Shown: one piece after another, positions 8,424 to 19,468 of the stretch
Layout of the letters: each line of letters opens with the position of its first letter
Position numbering within the stretch: the stretch's first letter is position 1
Origin: an uncultured Bacilli bacterium
GTDB taxonomy: Bacteria; Bacillota_I; Bacilli_A; RF39; UBA660
Length of the DNA: 46,852 nucleotides
Direction: 5' to 3'
Assembly (NCBI GenBank): GCA_947632565.1
Contig: CANRPT010000005.1
Location: forward strand, 1-46,852
Notes under the pieces: model-generated
What the model was told of the DNA's origin: nothing
What the model saw: only the letters and a program-made list of their open reading frames with translations
Databases searched by the model: none
Position numbers and translations under genes: made by a program

Positions 8424-9338
8424 ATGAAAAATAATCATTTTACATTATTAATTATGGCAGCAGGAATGGGAAGTAGATTTGGAGGATTAAAACAGATTGA
8501 ACCAATTGGACCAAATGGGGAATTTATTATTGATTATTCTATCTATGATGCGATTCAAGCTGGATTTGATAAAGTAGTTTTTATTATTAAGGAAGAAAAT
8601 TATGACATTTTTCGAGAAACTATCGGAAAGCGTGTAGAAGATAAAATTTCGGTAGAATATGTATTTCAAAAGCTAGAGGATTTACCAGCTGGATATGAAA
8701 AACCAAAAGAAAGAGTAAAACCTTGGGGAACCGCACATGCTATTTTATCCGCTAAGGATAAAATTCATGAACCATTTGCAGTTATTAATGCAGATGATTT
8801 TTATGGAAGAGATGCTTATTTTGTGATCCGCAAGTTCTTACAAGAAAATCAGGATGATCATATTTATGGAATGGTTGGTTACCAAGTAAAAAATACATTA
8901 ACACAGAATGGTTCTGTTAAAAGAGGAATCTGTAAGTTAAAGGGAGAATTTTTGGAAGAAATGGTGGAAAGTAGTGTTATCGAGGAAAATGGAGTAATTA
9001 CAGCCTCTCCTTTGGATGGTAGTAGTTCTTTTCCAGTTACCGAAGATACTTGTGTCTCTATGAATATGCTAGGATTTTTCCCAAGTCTGTTTGCTTATAT
9101 TGAACAGAAATTTCCAGTCTTTTTAGAAAAAAACAAAGAAAACTTATTAAAGTGTGAATATTTAATTCCAGATGTTTTAACAGAAGCACAGTTAGAAGGA
9201 GTTGCCAAAACGAAAGTTTTACCTACCACTGCGAAATGGGAAGGGGTTACGTATTTAGAAGATAAAGAGGGAGTTGTCAAAGCTATTCAAAAATTAGTGG
9301 ATGAACATGTTTATCCACAAGATTTGTGGATAAAATAA
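8424..9338 (+). CDS. Sugar-phosphate nucleotidyltransferase-like protein
   Basis: 304 residues. The N-terminus LLIMAAGMGSRFGGLKQIEPIGPNGEF (residues about 8-34) carries the GxGxRxGxxK nucleotide-binding signature of the NTP_transferase fold. INADDFYG (about residues 120-127) supplies the metal-binding aspartates. This family transfers a nucleoside monophosphate to a sugar phosphate or similar acceptor. The QIEPIGPNGE loop is typical of a Firmicutes subgroup lying near kinase or phosphotransferase genes, and its acceptor is not known to me. GAGG precedes ATG 8424. A HipA-like kinase gene follows. Confidence 0.82.
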   Translation: MKNNHFTLLIMAAGMGSRFGGLKQIEPIGPNGEFIIDYSIYDAIQAGFDKVVFIIKEENYDIFRETIGKRVEDKISVEYVFQKLEDLPAGYEKPKERVKPWGTAHAILSAKDKIHEPFAVINADDFYGRDAYFVIRKFLQENQDDHIYGMVGYQVKNTLTQNGSVKRGICKLKGEFLEEMVESSVIEENGVITASPLDGSSSFPVTEDTCVSMNMLGFFPSLFAYIEQKFPVFLEKNKENLLKCEYLIPDVLTEAQLEGVAKTKVLPTTAKWEGVTYLEDKEGVVKAIQKLVDEHVYPQDLWIK

Positions 9339-9340
9339 AA

Positions 9341-9374
9341 AAAAGAAAAGATTCCTGTTGAATTTTTTCTTTTG
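9341..9374 (+). terminator. Possible A/U-only terminator hairpin
   Basis: An AAAAGAAAAG arm and a TTTTTTCTTTT arm can pair around ATTCCTGTTGAA just after the nucleotidyltransferase gene. The stem is almost all A-U, so termination would be weak and partial. Confidence 0.35.
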
Positions 9375-9404
9375 CCACATTCTAGTTTTCGAGGGAGTGT
9401 TATT

Positions 9405-12276
<2,872 letters not shown>

Positions 12277-12278
12277 AA

Positions 12279-12782
12279 ATGGATGATTATAAAATAGTGA
12301 TTATTTATGGAAAAGATGATGAGAAAAATCATACCAAAGATGGCATGATCCATTATTATGGGAAGGTTTGTGATGATTATTTTCATAATGTCTATTTATT
12401 AAACTATACAAAAGAATATTATCCAGATACTCCGATTTTTCAAAGTCTTAATCCAAGACATCCCAAAGAAATCGTTGCTTATTTTTTAGTAAGGATGGGG
12501 CATATTGTGTTTTTTAATACGACCAAATATGATGAGAAAAATTTTAAAAGGTATGGGAAACTGGGACTACTTATGTTACCAGATGTTTTAACCGAAAAGC
12601 AACAAGCTGCCTTAATCCAATTTTCTCAAAATATTTCAGATTTTCAAATTTTAATTAGTTATGGCTTAAAAATTGAAAATGGTTTACTAGATTCTAATAG
12701 TTATCAATCCGTTTGTCATGAAACACCAGAGGAAATGATTCGAAATTACTTGACGCAAAAAGAAAAGAATGTAAAAAAATAA
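12279..12782 (+). CDS. Hypothetical protein downstream of ligA (167 aa)
   Basis: 167 residues, ATG 12279 two bases after the ligA stop; GAGGAG within the ligA end is the ribosome-binding site. No signal or membrane helix. The first 30 residues (YKIVIIYGKDD...) look like a beta strand opening an alpha/beta domain, but no motif is diagnostic. It is translated together with ligA by position and probably ends the pcrA-ligA unit. Confidence 0.7.
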   Translation: MDDYKIVIIYGKDDEKNHTKDGMIHYYGKVCDDYFHNVYLLNYTKEYYPDTPIFQSLNPRHPKEIVAYFLVRMGHIVFFNTTKYDEKNFKRYGKLGLLMLPDVLTEKQQAALIQFSQNISDFQILISYGLKIENGLLDSNSYQSVCHETPEEMIRNYLTQKEKNVKK

Positions 12783-12820
12783 AAAAGAGAACTTCAAATA
12801 AACAAAATAAAAAAATGTGT

Positions 12821-12865
12821 TATAATAATACATAGTTATTTGGTATAATACTATGTATTATTTTT
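12821..12865 (+). promoter_or_regulatory. gatCAB promoter region with 10-bp inverted repeat
   Basis: Two TATAAT boxes (12821-12826 and 12844-12849) lie before gatC. A perfect 10-bp inverted repeat (12827-12836 with 12850-12859, loop 13) spans the second box and is followed by a short T run. It may act as a terminator for transcripts arriving from ligA while the -10 box in its loop starts gatC transcription. No good -35 box is visible. Confidence 0.45.
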
Positions 12866-12879
12866 AAGTGGAGGAAAGT

Positions 12880-13173
12880 ATGAATAAATTATCAAAAGAA
12901 GAAGTACTACATGTTAGTCATTTAGCTAGAATTGGAGTAACGGATGAAGAAATTGAAAATTATCAAATTACTTTAAAACAGTTATTAGATGATGTAGATA
13001 AAATTAAAGATATTTCAGTAAATCAAGGAGAATTATTAGTAACTCCTGTAGAACATGAAGCTATTTTAAGAAATGATTCTGATTCTAATCAAATAGAGTT
13101 TGAAGAAGTAAAAAAGAATATTCCAGCAACTGTTGGTAATTTTGTAGAGGTTCCGGTGATGGTAAATGAATAA
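12880..13173 (+). CDS. gatC: Asp/Glu-tRNA amidotransferase subunit C
   Basis: 97 residues from ATG 12880, with GGAGG 6 bases upstream; a GTG at 12868 overlaps the ribosome-binding site and is not the likely start. LSKEEVLHVSHLARI at the N-terminus and the C-terminal MVNE tail are typical. GatC is a small structural subunit that wraps GatA and GatB and stabilises the GatCAB complex. It overlaps gatA by 8 bases. Confidence 0.95.
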   Translation: MNKLSKEEVLHVSHLARIGVTDEEIENYQITLKQLLDDVDKIKDISVNQGELLVTPVEHEAILRNDSDSNQIEFEEVKKNIPATVGNFVEVPVMVNE

Positions 13174-14596
13174 ATATTTAGATCTTAGTATCCAAGAAAT
13201 TCACAAATTATTATTAGAAAAAAAGATTACTCCTCTTGATTTAGTAGAAGAAGCTTATCAAAGAATAGAGGAAAAAGCAAGTCTCAATAGTTTTATTACG
13301 TTAAATCAAAGCGAAGCTATCTCCTATGCCAAACAATTAGGAGAAGAAGAAGTCGAAAAAGACAATTTATTATGGGGAATTCCAATTGCAATTAAAGATA
13401 ATATTTCTACTAAAGGGATTCGAACTACTTGTGCATCTAAAATGTTAGAAAATTATGTTCCGATTTATGATGCTACCGTTATTGAAAAAATCAAAGAAAA
13501 AAAGATGATTGTGATTGGAAAAACTAATATGGATGAATTTGCTATGGGATCTACTAGTCGTACTAGTTATTTTGGGGCTCCTAAAAATCCTATCAATGAA
13601 AATAAAATTACAGGAGGTTCCAGCGGAGGAAGTGCTGCTTGTGTCAGTGGAGGCTTAGTACCACTTGCTCTTGGTAGTGATACGGGTGGTTCGATTCGTC
13701 AACCAGCTAGTTATACAGGAATTGTTGGGATGAAACCAACGTACGGAAGAGTTTCTCGTTATGGCTTAATTGCTTTTGCATCTAGCCTTGATCAAATTGG
13801 TCCGATGACTAGAACGGTTTATGAAAATGCTTTATTGCTAAACTGTTTAGTCGGAAAAGATTCTAAAGACTTAACTAGTAGAGATAGTAGTATAGAAGAT
13901 TTTACAAGACTCATTGGAAAAGAAATCAAAGGTATGAAGGTAGCAATCCCTAACTACTTTGTAAGTGAGATTGTTTCTTTCGAGATTATTGAAAAACTTC
14001 ATCAAGTAGTAGACATTTTAAGACAAAATGAAGTCGAAGTCGATTATATTGATATGCAATATTTAGATCAAGCAGTTACCCTTTATCAAATTATTGCGAT
14101 GGGGGAAGCAAGTAGTAATTTAGCTCGTTTTGATGGGGTAAAATTTGGATATAGAAGTCCCAAAGCGGATTCTGTAGAAGAAATGTATCTAAATTCTAGA
14201 AGTGAAGGCTTTGGTCGTGAAGTAAAAAGAAGAATTATGGTAGGAAGTTATTTGCTAAGTGGAGAAAATGCCAAAATTTATTATGATAAAGCTTTGATGA
14301 TTCGAAATGCTATGAAGCAAGAATTTGATAAAGTTTTTGAAAAATATGATTTTGTCTTAGGACCAGTTACCACGACTACTGCTTATGGTTTAGAAGAAAA
14401 TCTAGATGATTCTAGAAAATCTTTTATGGATGATGTTTTGGTAATTCCTGTCAATATGGCAGGGCTTCCTGGTCTTTCTATTCCTATGGGAAAAGGAAAA
14501 GATGATATGCCAATTGGCCTTCATATTATTGGAAATAAACTAGAAGAAGCCAAAATGTATCAACTTGCTTCCTTCTTGGAAAATAAAGTAAAGTAG
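13166..14596 (+). CDS. gatA: Asp/Glu-tRNA amidotransferase subunit A
   Basis: 476 residues, a full-length amidase-signature protein. It releases ammonia from Gln or Asn and passes it to GatB for conversion of Glu-tRNA(Gln) or Asp-tRNA(Asn). The catalytic triad Lys77 (in PIAIKDN), cis-Ser152 (in GGSSGGSAA) and Ser176 (in SDTGGSIRQP) is intact. It is the second gene of gatCAB and ends one base before the annotated gatB frame, so the three are one operon. Because AsnRS is also encoded in this window, the enzyme is probably needed mainly for Gln-tRNA(Gln). Confidence 0.98.
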   Translation: MNKYLDLSIQEIHKLLLEKKITPLDLVEEAYQRIEEKASLNSFITLNQSEAISYAKQLGEEEVEKDNLLWGIPIAIKDNISTKGIRTTCASKMLENYVPIYDATVIEKIKEKKMIVIGKTNMDEFAMGSTSRTSYFGAPKNPINENKITGGSSGGSAACVSGGLVPLALGSDTGGSIRQPASYTGIVGMKPTYGRVSRYGLIAFASSLDQIGPMTRTVYENALLLNCLVGKDSKDLTSRDSSIEDFTRLIGKEIKGMKVAIPNYFVSEIVSFEIIEKLHQVVDILRQNEVEVDYIDMQYLDQAVTLYQIIAMGEASSNLARFDGVKFGYRSPKADSVEEMYLNSRSEGFGREVKRRIMVGSYLLSGENAKIYYDKALMIRNAMKQEFDKVFEKYDFVLGPVTTTTAYGLEENLDDSRKSFMDDVLVIPVNMAGLPGLSIPMGKGKDDMPIGLHIIGNKLEEAKMYQLASFLENKVK

Positions 14597-14605
14597 GTGA
14601 TAATC

Positions 14606-16018
14606 ATGTCAAATTATCAAACAACGGTAGGAATTGAAGTACACTGTGAATTAAAAACAAAAACGAAAATGTTTTCAGATTCCATCAATAATTATGGTGG
14701 AGTAGCCAATGTGAATATTAGTGAAATTGATTTTGCTTTACCTGGTACTCTTCCTTGTATCAATGAAGAAGGATTAAGGTTAGGAATCAAAGCTGCGTTA
14801 GCGTTAAACTGTACCATCAATAAAAAAGTAGTTTTTGATCGTAAAAACTATTTTTATCCTGATTTACCAAAAGGATATCAAATTACTCAAGCTAGAAATC
14901 CGATTGGTGTAAATGGTTATGTAGAGATCGAAGTAGATGGAAAAAAGAAACCAATCCGTATTCATGACATTCATTTAGAAGAGGATACTTGTAAGAGTAC
15001 TCATGCAGAACAGAAATCTTATCTAGATTTTAATCGTAGTGGGGTACCCCTTCTAGAAATCGTAACAGAACCAGATATGAAAAGTGAAAAAGAAGCGATG
15101 GCCTACTTAGAAAAATTAAGAGAACTTCTTCTTTATACGAATGTATCTGACTGTAAAATGGAAGAAGGTAGTATGAGATGTGATGTCAATGTTTCGGTAT
15201 CTCAAACCGAAAACTTAGGTACTCGTACGGAAACTAAAAATATTGGCTCTATTAGTAGTGTAGGAAGAGCAATATTGGCAGAGTCAGCAAGACAAATGCA
15301 AGAAATAGAACAAGGAAATATCATTCAAGAAGAAACGAGACGTTTTGATGAAAAGCAGAATCGTACGATTTTAATGCGTGTAAAGGAAACAGGAAATGAT
15401 TATCGTTATTTTCCAGAACCAGATCTTCCACCTTATCATTTAACAGATGAAGTCATTGAAGAAGTAAAAAAGGAAATGGAAGTTTTACCAGAGGAACGTC
15501 GAGAAATATATCGTAAAGCAGGAATTAGTCCTGTGAATATAGAAAAAATCATTGCTAATAAACCCATTAGTGATTACTTATTAGGAATGGAAGATATCAA
15601 TTTAGTGATTGCTAGTAATCTTTTATTAGGAGAAATATCTGCTTATTTAAATAAAACAGGAAAAAAGTTAGAAGAAACTTGCTTAGATCGAGAAAAATTT
15701 AAAACTTTGGTAACTAAATTAGATCAAAAAGAAATTAATAATCAAATTTTTAAAGAAATATTAATAGAATTAATGGAAACAGATCATGATATTGAAAAAA
15801 TAATAGAAAGTAAAAAGGTGGATACTCTTTCCAGTGAAGAATTAACTAAATTAATCGAAACAATTGTTCTTGCTAATCCAACAAGCATCGAGGATTTTAA
15901 ACAAGGAAAAGATCGTGCTGTGAAATTTTTAATGGGACAAATTATGAAAGAAACGAAAGGAAAAGTAAATCCACAGGAAGCAAATCAAACCTTATTGGAG
16001 GTACTACAGAAACAATAG
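14606..16018 (+). CDS. gatB: Asp/Glu-tRNA amidotransferase subunit B
   Basis: 470 residues from ATG 14606 (AGGTGAT upstream; a GTG at 14597 lies inside that site). TVGIEVHCELKTKTKMFS opens the cradle kinase-like domain. PLLEIVTEPD and DYRYFPEPDLPP are hallmark GatB motifs. The helical and YqeY-like tail domains (about residues 290-470) bind the tRNA. GatB phosphorylates the tRNA-bound Glu or Asp and amidates it with ammonia from GatA. Confidence 0.97.
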   Translation: MSNYQTTVGIEVHCELKTKTKMFSDSINNYGGVANVNISEIDFALPGTLPCINEEGLRLGIKAALALNCTINKKVVFDRKNYFYPDLPKGYQITQARNPIGVNGYVEIEVDGKKKPIRIHDIHLEEDTCKSTHAEQKSYLDFNRSGVPLLEIVTEPDMKSEKEAMAYLEKLRELLLYTNVSDCKMEEGSMRCDVNVSVSQTENLGTRTETKNIGSISSVGRAILAESARQMQEIEQGNIIQEETRRFDEKQNRTILMRVKETGNDYRYFPEPDLPPYHLTDEVIEEVKKEMEVLPEERREIYRKAGISPVNIEKIIANKPISDYLLGMEDINLVIASNLLLGEISAYLNKTGKKLEETCLDREKFKTLVTKLDQKEINNQIFKEILIELMETDHDIEKIIESKKVDTLSSEELTKLIETIVLANPTSIEDFKQGKDRAVKFLMGQIMKETKGKVNPQEANQTLLEVLQKQ

Positions 16019-16023
16019 TTTGA

Positions 16024-16051
16024 TTGACTTATTTCAAAACTATTGTATAAT
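16024..16051 (+). promoter_or_regulatory. Sigma-A-type promoter
   Basis: TTGACT (16024-16029) and TATAAT (16046-16051) with a 16-base spacer, 25 bases before the GTG start of the next gene. It starts the membrane/GGDEF-like unit independently of gatCAB. Confidence 0.75.
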
Positions 16052-16075
16052 TTAAAATAAGAAGGTGTTGATAAA

Positions 16076-16552
16076 GTGAAATGGATCAAAAAAAATAAGT
16101 TAACCGTTTGTGTAATGATTTTATTCCTATTAGTGGCTATTTTAGGTTACAAAGTAGTAGAAATGTTTTTTCCTGATGAAAGAACTGCTATTTATGGTGA
16201 TCGTTTAGAAGGAAAAGTAGCAATAGAAAAAGAAACTTATGAAACGATGAAACAAAAAATAAGTGAAAATCAACAAGTACAAGGAGTAACGGTTGAAGAA
16301 AGTGGGAGAAGAATTGATATTACGATAACTGTTATTGCCGAAGTAAGTCAAGAGGATGCCAAAAAACTTGTTGATAACATTTTAGAACCGTTTACAGAAA
16401 GTCAAATTGGCTATTATGATTTTCAAGTTTTTGTGAAAAAGGAAGAAACAGAATTAAATGACTTTCCAATCATTGGTTATAAACACCATAACAGTTCTAG
16501 TTTTTTATGGACTAGAGATAGAGAAATAATAAAAGAGGAAGAATCAGAATGA
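16076..16552 (+). CDS. Membrane-anchored hypothetical protein (158 aa)
   Basis: 158 residues from GTG 16076, with AAGGTG 8 bases upstream. Basic residues 1-7 precede one membrane helix (about residues 9-30), leaving an extracellular domain of about 125 residues. That domain has a beta-alpha-beta look (RRIDITITVIAEVSQEDAKKLVDNIL), but I recognise no family. Its TGA stop overlaps the next start as ATGA, so it is translationally coupled to the solute-binding/GGDEF-like protein and may work with it at the cell surface. Confidence 0.75.
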   Translation: MKWIKKNKLTVCVMILFLLVAILGYKVVEMFFPDERTAIYGDRLEGKVAIEKETYETMKQKISENQQVQGVTVEESGRRIDITITVIAEVSQEDAKKLVDNILEPFTESQIGYYDFQVFVKKEETELNDFPIIGYKHHNSSSFLWTRDREIIKEEESE

Positions 16553-18582
16553 AAAAGAAGTTAATCATCATCATTCCTATTTTAATAGCTTTTGCCGTTT
16601 TTATAGGAGTTTATGTATATTTTAATCATGAGGATAGTAAAACCAGTTTAACGGTTATGGAAAGAAAATGGATTTCCCAAAATTCCACTCAAAAATATGA
16701 TTTTGAGATTGTCAATAACTATCCCGTTTATTCAATAGATGGAAGTGGGGTAATCTTTGATTTTATTAATAATTTTGAAATTGATACAGATTTAGAATTT
16801 AATAAAATTTCTTATTTAAAAGAAACCAATCCAACGACTCGTGGGTTAAGAATTCGTATTTTAAATAATGATGCATCTATGACAGATCAAGATTTGTTGA
16901 TGGCGGAAGATGGTTATATTGCTCTTAGCAAAGAGAACAAAAGGTATAATCAAGTATCCGAGATGAATAGTCAAGTAGTTGGGGCATTTACCTCTGATAT
17001 GGGGGAAATCAGTTATTTCTTAAAAACAGCTTCTAATATGACTTATAAATCTTATGATGATATTACTACCATGATAACGGATTTAGAAAATGGAACTATT
17101 TCTATGGTAATTATGCCTCAAATGATGTATTTTGATCAAGTTTTAGAAAATGAAAATTATTATATTAATTATTATTTTACAGAAATGTCTAAAAAAATTG
17201 TTTTAACTTTAAGCGATGATAATTCTCAATTAAATAATATTGTAAAGAAATACTATGAAAAATGGAAAAGAGAAAACTATGTTACCGTTTATAATGAAGA
17301 GTATTTAAAATACTATATTAAAATGAAAAAGATAAACGATAAAACAAAAGCAGAAATGCTCTCTAAAAATTATGTTTATGGATACGTTGAGACTGCTCCT
17401 TATGAAGTAGCCATAGATGGTATTCCAAGTGGAATCGCCTCAGAATACATTGCTAGACTACAAAGATTAACTGGAATTGATATTACTTATCAAAAATATA
17501 AAACAATGGAAGAGCTACTAACAGCAATTAACCATCAAGAAATAGATATTTATTTTAATTCGGCAGAGATTGTTGCTAATTCTTATACCAATACGATTTC
17601 TCCTTTTGTAGAAGAATATGTAGTATTAAGGGATGATAAGAATGAAGAACAAGTAACTAGTTTTGAAGAATTAAAAGGGAAAAATATTAATATGTTAGGA
17701 AATAGTAGTTTATTAAAATATTTCCAAGCAAATTCTAGAGCAAATATTATTGAAAAGAAAAATCTAAGTGAATTAACAAAAGATCATCGTTTAGTAGTTG
17801 TTGATAAAGAAATTTATTTATACTATCGTAATTCTAAATTTAGTAGTTATGAACCTATTTATCAGAATATTATGAGTAATGATTATACTTTTGCAGTATC
17901 TAATAACAGTAGTGATTTATATCAATTATTTAATTTTCTTGTTTCTACCAATTCGTATGAAAATTATCGTATGAGTGGATTAAATAATTTAAGCTTATCT
18001 TTAGTAGATCGTGCTAGCTTTGAAGAATTTTACTTTATTGTTTTAGGAATTGTATTATTACCAATTTTAGTTTTCATTGCTTTCTATTTATTCTATAAAA
18101 ATAAAAAGAAACAAACAAAGGTAAAAAAAGAAGATCGTCGCAAATATACAGATATGATGACTTCTTTGAAAAATAGAAACTATTTGAATGTAAATATGCC
18201 AATTTGGGAAGATAGTAAGATTTATCCACAAGCTGTTGTTATTCTTGACTTAAATAATGTTAAATATGTAAATGATAACTATGGACATGAAGCAGGAGAT
18301 AATTTAATTATTGCAACAGCCTCTACTTTAGTAAATACACAACTAGAAAATAGTGAAATTATTCGTACGGATGGAAATGAATTCTTAGTATACTTAGTTG
18401 GATATACCGAAAAACAAGTTGATACTTACTGTAAAAAATTGGGAAAAGAATTGAAATCTTTACCATATGGATTTGGAGCAGCTATTGGATTTAGTATGAT
18501 TATAGATGATATTAAAACGATTGATGATGCAATTAATGAAGCAACATTAGAAATGAAAACAGAAAAGGAAAAAGCAAATTAA
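16549..18582 (+). CDS. Tandem solute-binding sensor with degenerate GGDEF domain
   Basis: 677 residues. One N-terminal membrane helix (about 4-24) and one internal helix (about 493-517) flank an extracellular region resembling two SBP_bac_3 lobes; the second is clearer, with YGYVETAPYEVAIDGIPSG and SFEELKGKNINMLG. After the second helix a GGDEF fold occupies about residues 535-670, with MTSLKNRNYLN, ILDLNNVKYVNDNYGHEAGDN and FGAAIGFS. The active-site loop reads DGNEF (608-612) instead of GGDEF/GGEEF, so the metal-binding acidic residue is Asn. Synthesis of c-di-GMP is therefore doubtful, and GTP or c-di-GMP sensing is possible. It overlaps the preceding gene by 4 bases. Confidence 0.82.
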   Translation: MKKKLIIIIPILIAFAVFIGVYVYFNHEDSKTSLTVMERKWISQNSTQKYDFEIVNNYPVYSIDGSGVIFDFINNFEIDTDLEFNKISYLKETNPTTRGLRIRILNNDASMTDQDLLMAEDGYIALSKENKRYNQVSEMNSQVVGAFTSDMGEISYFLKTASNMTYKSYDDITTMITDLENGTISMVIMPQMMYFDQVLENENYYINYYFTEMSKKIVLTLSDDNSQLNNIVKKYYEKWKRENYVTVYNEEYLKYYIKMKKINDKTKAEMLSKNYVYGYVETAPYEVAIDGIPSGIASEYIARLQRLTGIDITYQKYKTMEELLTAINHQEIDIYFNSAEIVANSYTNTISPFVEEYVVLRDDKNEEQVTSFEELKGKNINMLGNSSLLKYFQANSRANIIEKKNLSELTKDHRLVVVDKEIYLYYRNSKFSSYEPIYQNIMSNDYTFAVSNNSSDLYQLFNFLVSTNSYENYRMSGLNNLSLSLVDRASFEEFYFIVLGIVLLPILVFIAFYLFYKNKKKQTKVKKEDRRKYTDMMTSLKNRNYLNVNMPIWEDSKIYPQAVVILDLNNVKYVNDNYGHEAGDNLIIATASTLVNTQLENSEIIRTDGNEFLVYLVGYTEKQVDTYCKKLGKELKSLPYGFGAAIGFSMIIDDIKTIDDAINEATLEMKTEKEKAN

Positions 18583-18610
18583 AAAAGTTAGTTGATAGGA
18601 AGTGATTGTT

Positions 18611-19420
18611 TTGAAAGAAAATTTAAAAAACTTCATGAAACAAGTATTTCAAACGATACTTAAGCCAGAAATGAGGATCCTTCCCGGACAACTGGCTTTT
18701 TTTCTGTTGCTATCTATTATTCCTTTGTTTGCTGTGATTGGAGTAGTTGCTAGTAGACTTTCTTTATCAACAGAAACCTTAACTAATTTATTGAATCATA
18801 ATGTACCAAAAGAAGTATCTGATTTTCTTTTTGAAATCATTCGCGGAAAAAGCTTAAATATCAATATTATTGTATTTTGTATTTCTGGATTTATTTTAGC
18901 TTCTAATGGTCCACATTCTATGATTATTACTTCTAATATTTTATATCAAGTCAAGGATAAAGATTTTCTAACAAGAAGATTAAAAGCAATTATTATGACA
19001 ATTATTTTAGTCTTATTATTCTTATTCATTTTAGTAGTACCTGCTTTCGGGGATAAAATTGTATCCTTGATTATTAGTTTTATTTCTAATAATGGTCTTC
19101 AAAAAACAATTCTATTAGGATATCATATCTTAAAATATCCAACCTCCTTATTCATTATCTATTTTTTTATTAAACTGTTATATACCATAGCACCAGACTG
19201 CAAAATTAAAAGTAAAGATACTACGACTGGAGCTATCTTTACAACAATTTCATGGATTTTATCAACAGAAATCTATTCCTTTTATGTAACTGAGTTTTCG
19301 ACATATAGTCTATTATATGGAAGTGTAGCTAACCTCTTAGTATTATTTTTATGGATTTACCTTTTGTCTTATGTATTTGTGTTGGGAATGGCACTAAATG
19401 CAAGTATCCAGGAAGAATAA
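18611..19420 (+). CDS. YihY/BrkB family integral membrane protein
   Basis: 269 residues from TTG 18611, with AGGAAGTGAT properly spaced; GTG 18602 is too close to it. Six predicted membrane helices with the family features MRILPGQLAFFLLLSIIPL near the start and LYGSVANLLVLFLWIYLLSYVFVLG near the end. The family was once called ribonuclease BN but acts as a membrane protein of uncertain role. It sits between the GGDEF-like protein and the LTA-synthase-like enzyme, suggesting an envelope role. Confidence 0.9.
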   Translation: MKENLKNFMKQVFQTILKPEMRILPGQLAFFLLLSIIPLFAVIGVVASRLSLSTETLTNLLNHNVPKEVSDFLFEIIRGKSLNINIIVFCISGFILASNGPHSMIITSNILYQVKDKDFLTRRLKAIIMTIILVLLFLFILVVPAFGDKIVSLIISFISNNGLQKTILLGYHILKYPTSLFIIYFFIKLLYTIAPDCKIKSKDTTTGAIFTTISWILSTEIYSFYVTEFSTYSLLYGSVANLLVLFLWIYLLSYVFVLGMALNASIQEE

Positions 19421-19449
19421 TTGCTAAACAAAAAAAGTAGTGTTATAAT
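19421..19449 (+). promoter_or_regulatory. Sigma-A-type promoter
   Basis: TTGCTA (19421-19426) and TATAAT (19444-19449) with a 17-base spacer, 19 bases before the LTA-synthase-like start. Confidence 0.65.
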
Positions 19450-19468
19450 GGATAAGAGAGGATAGAAT

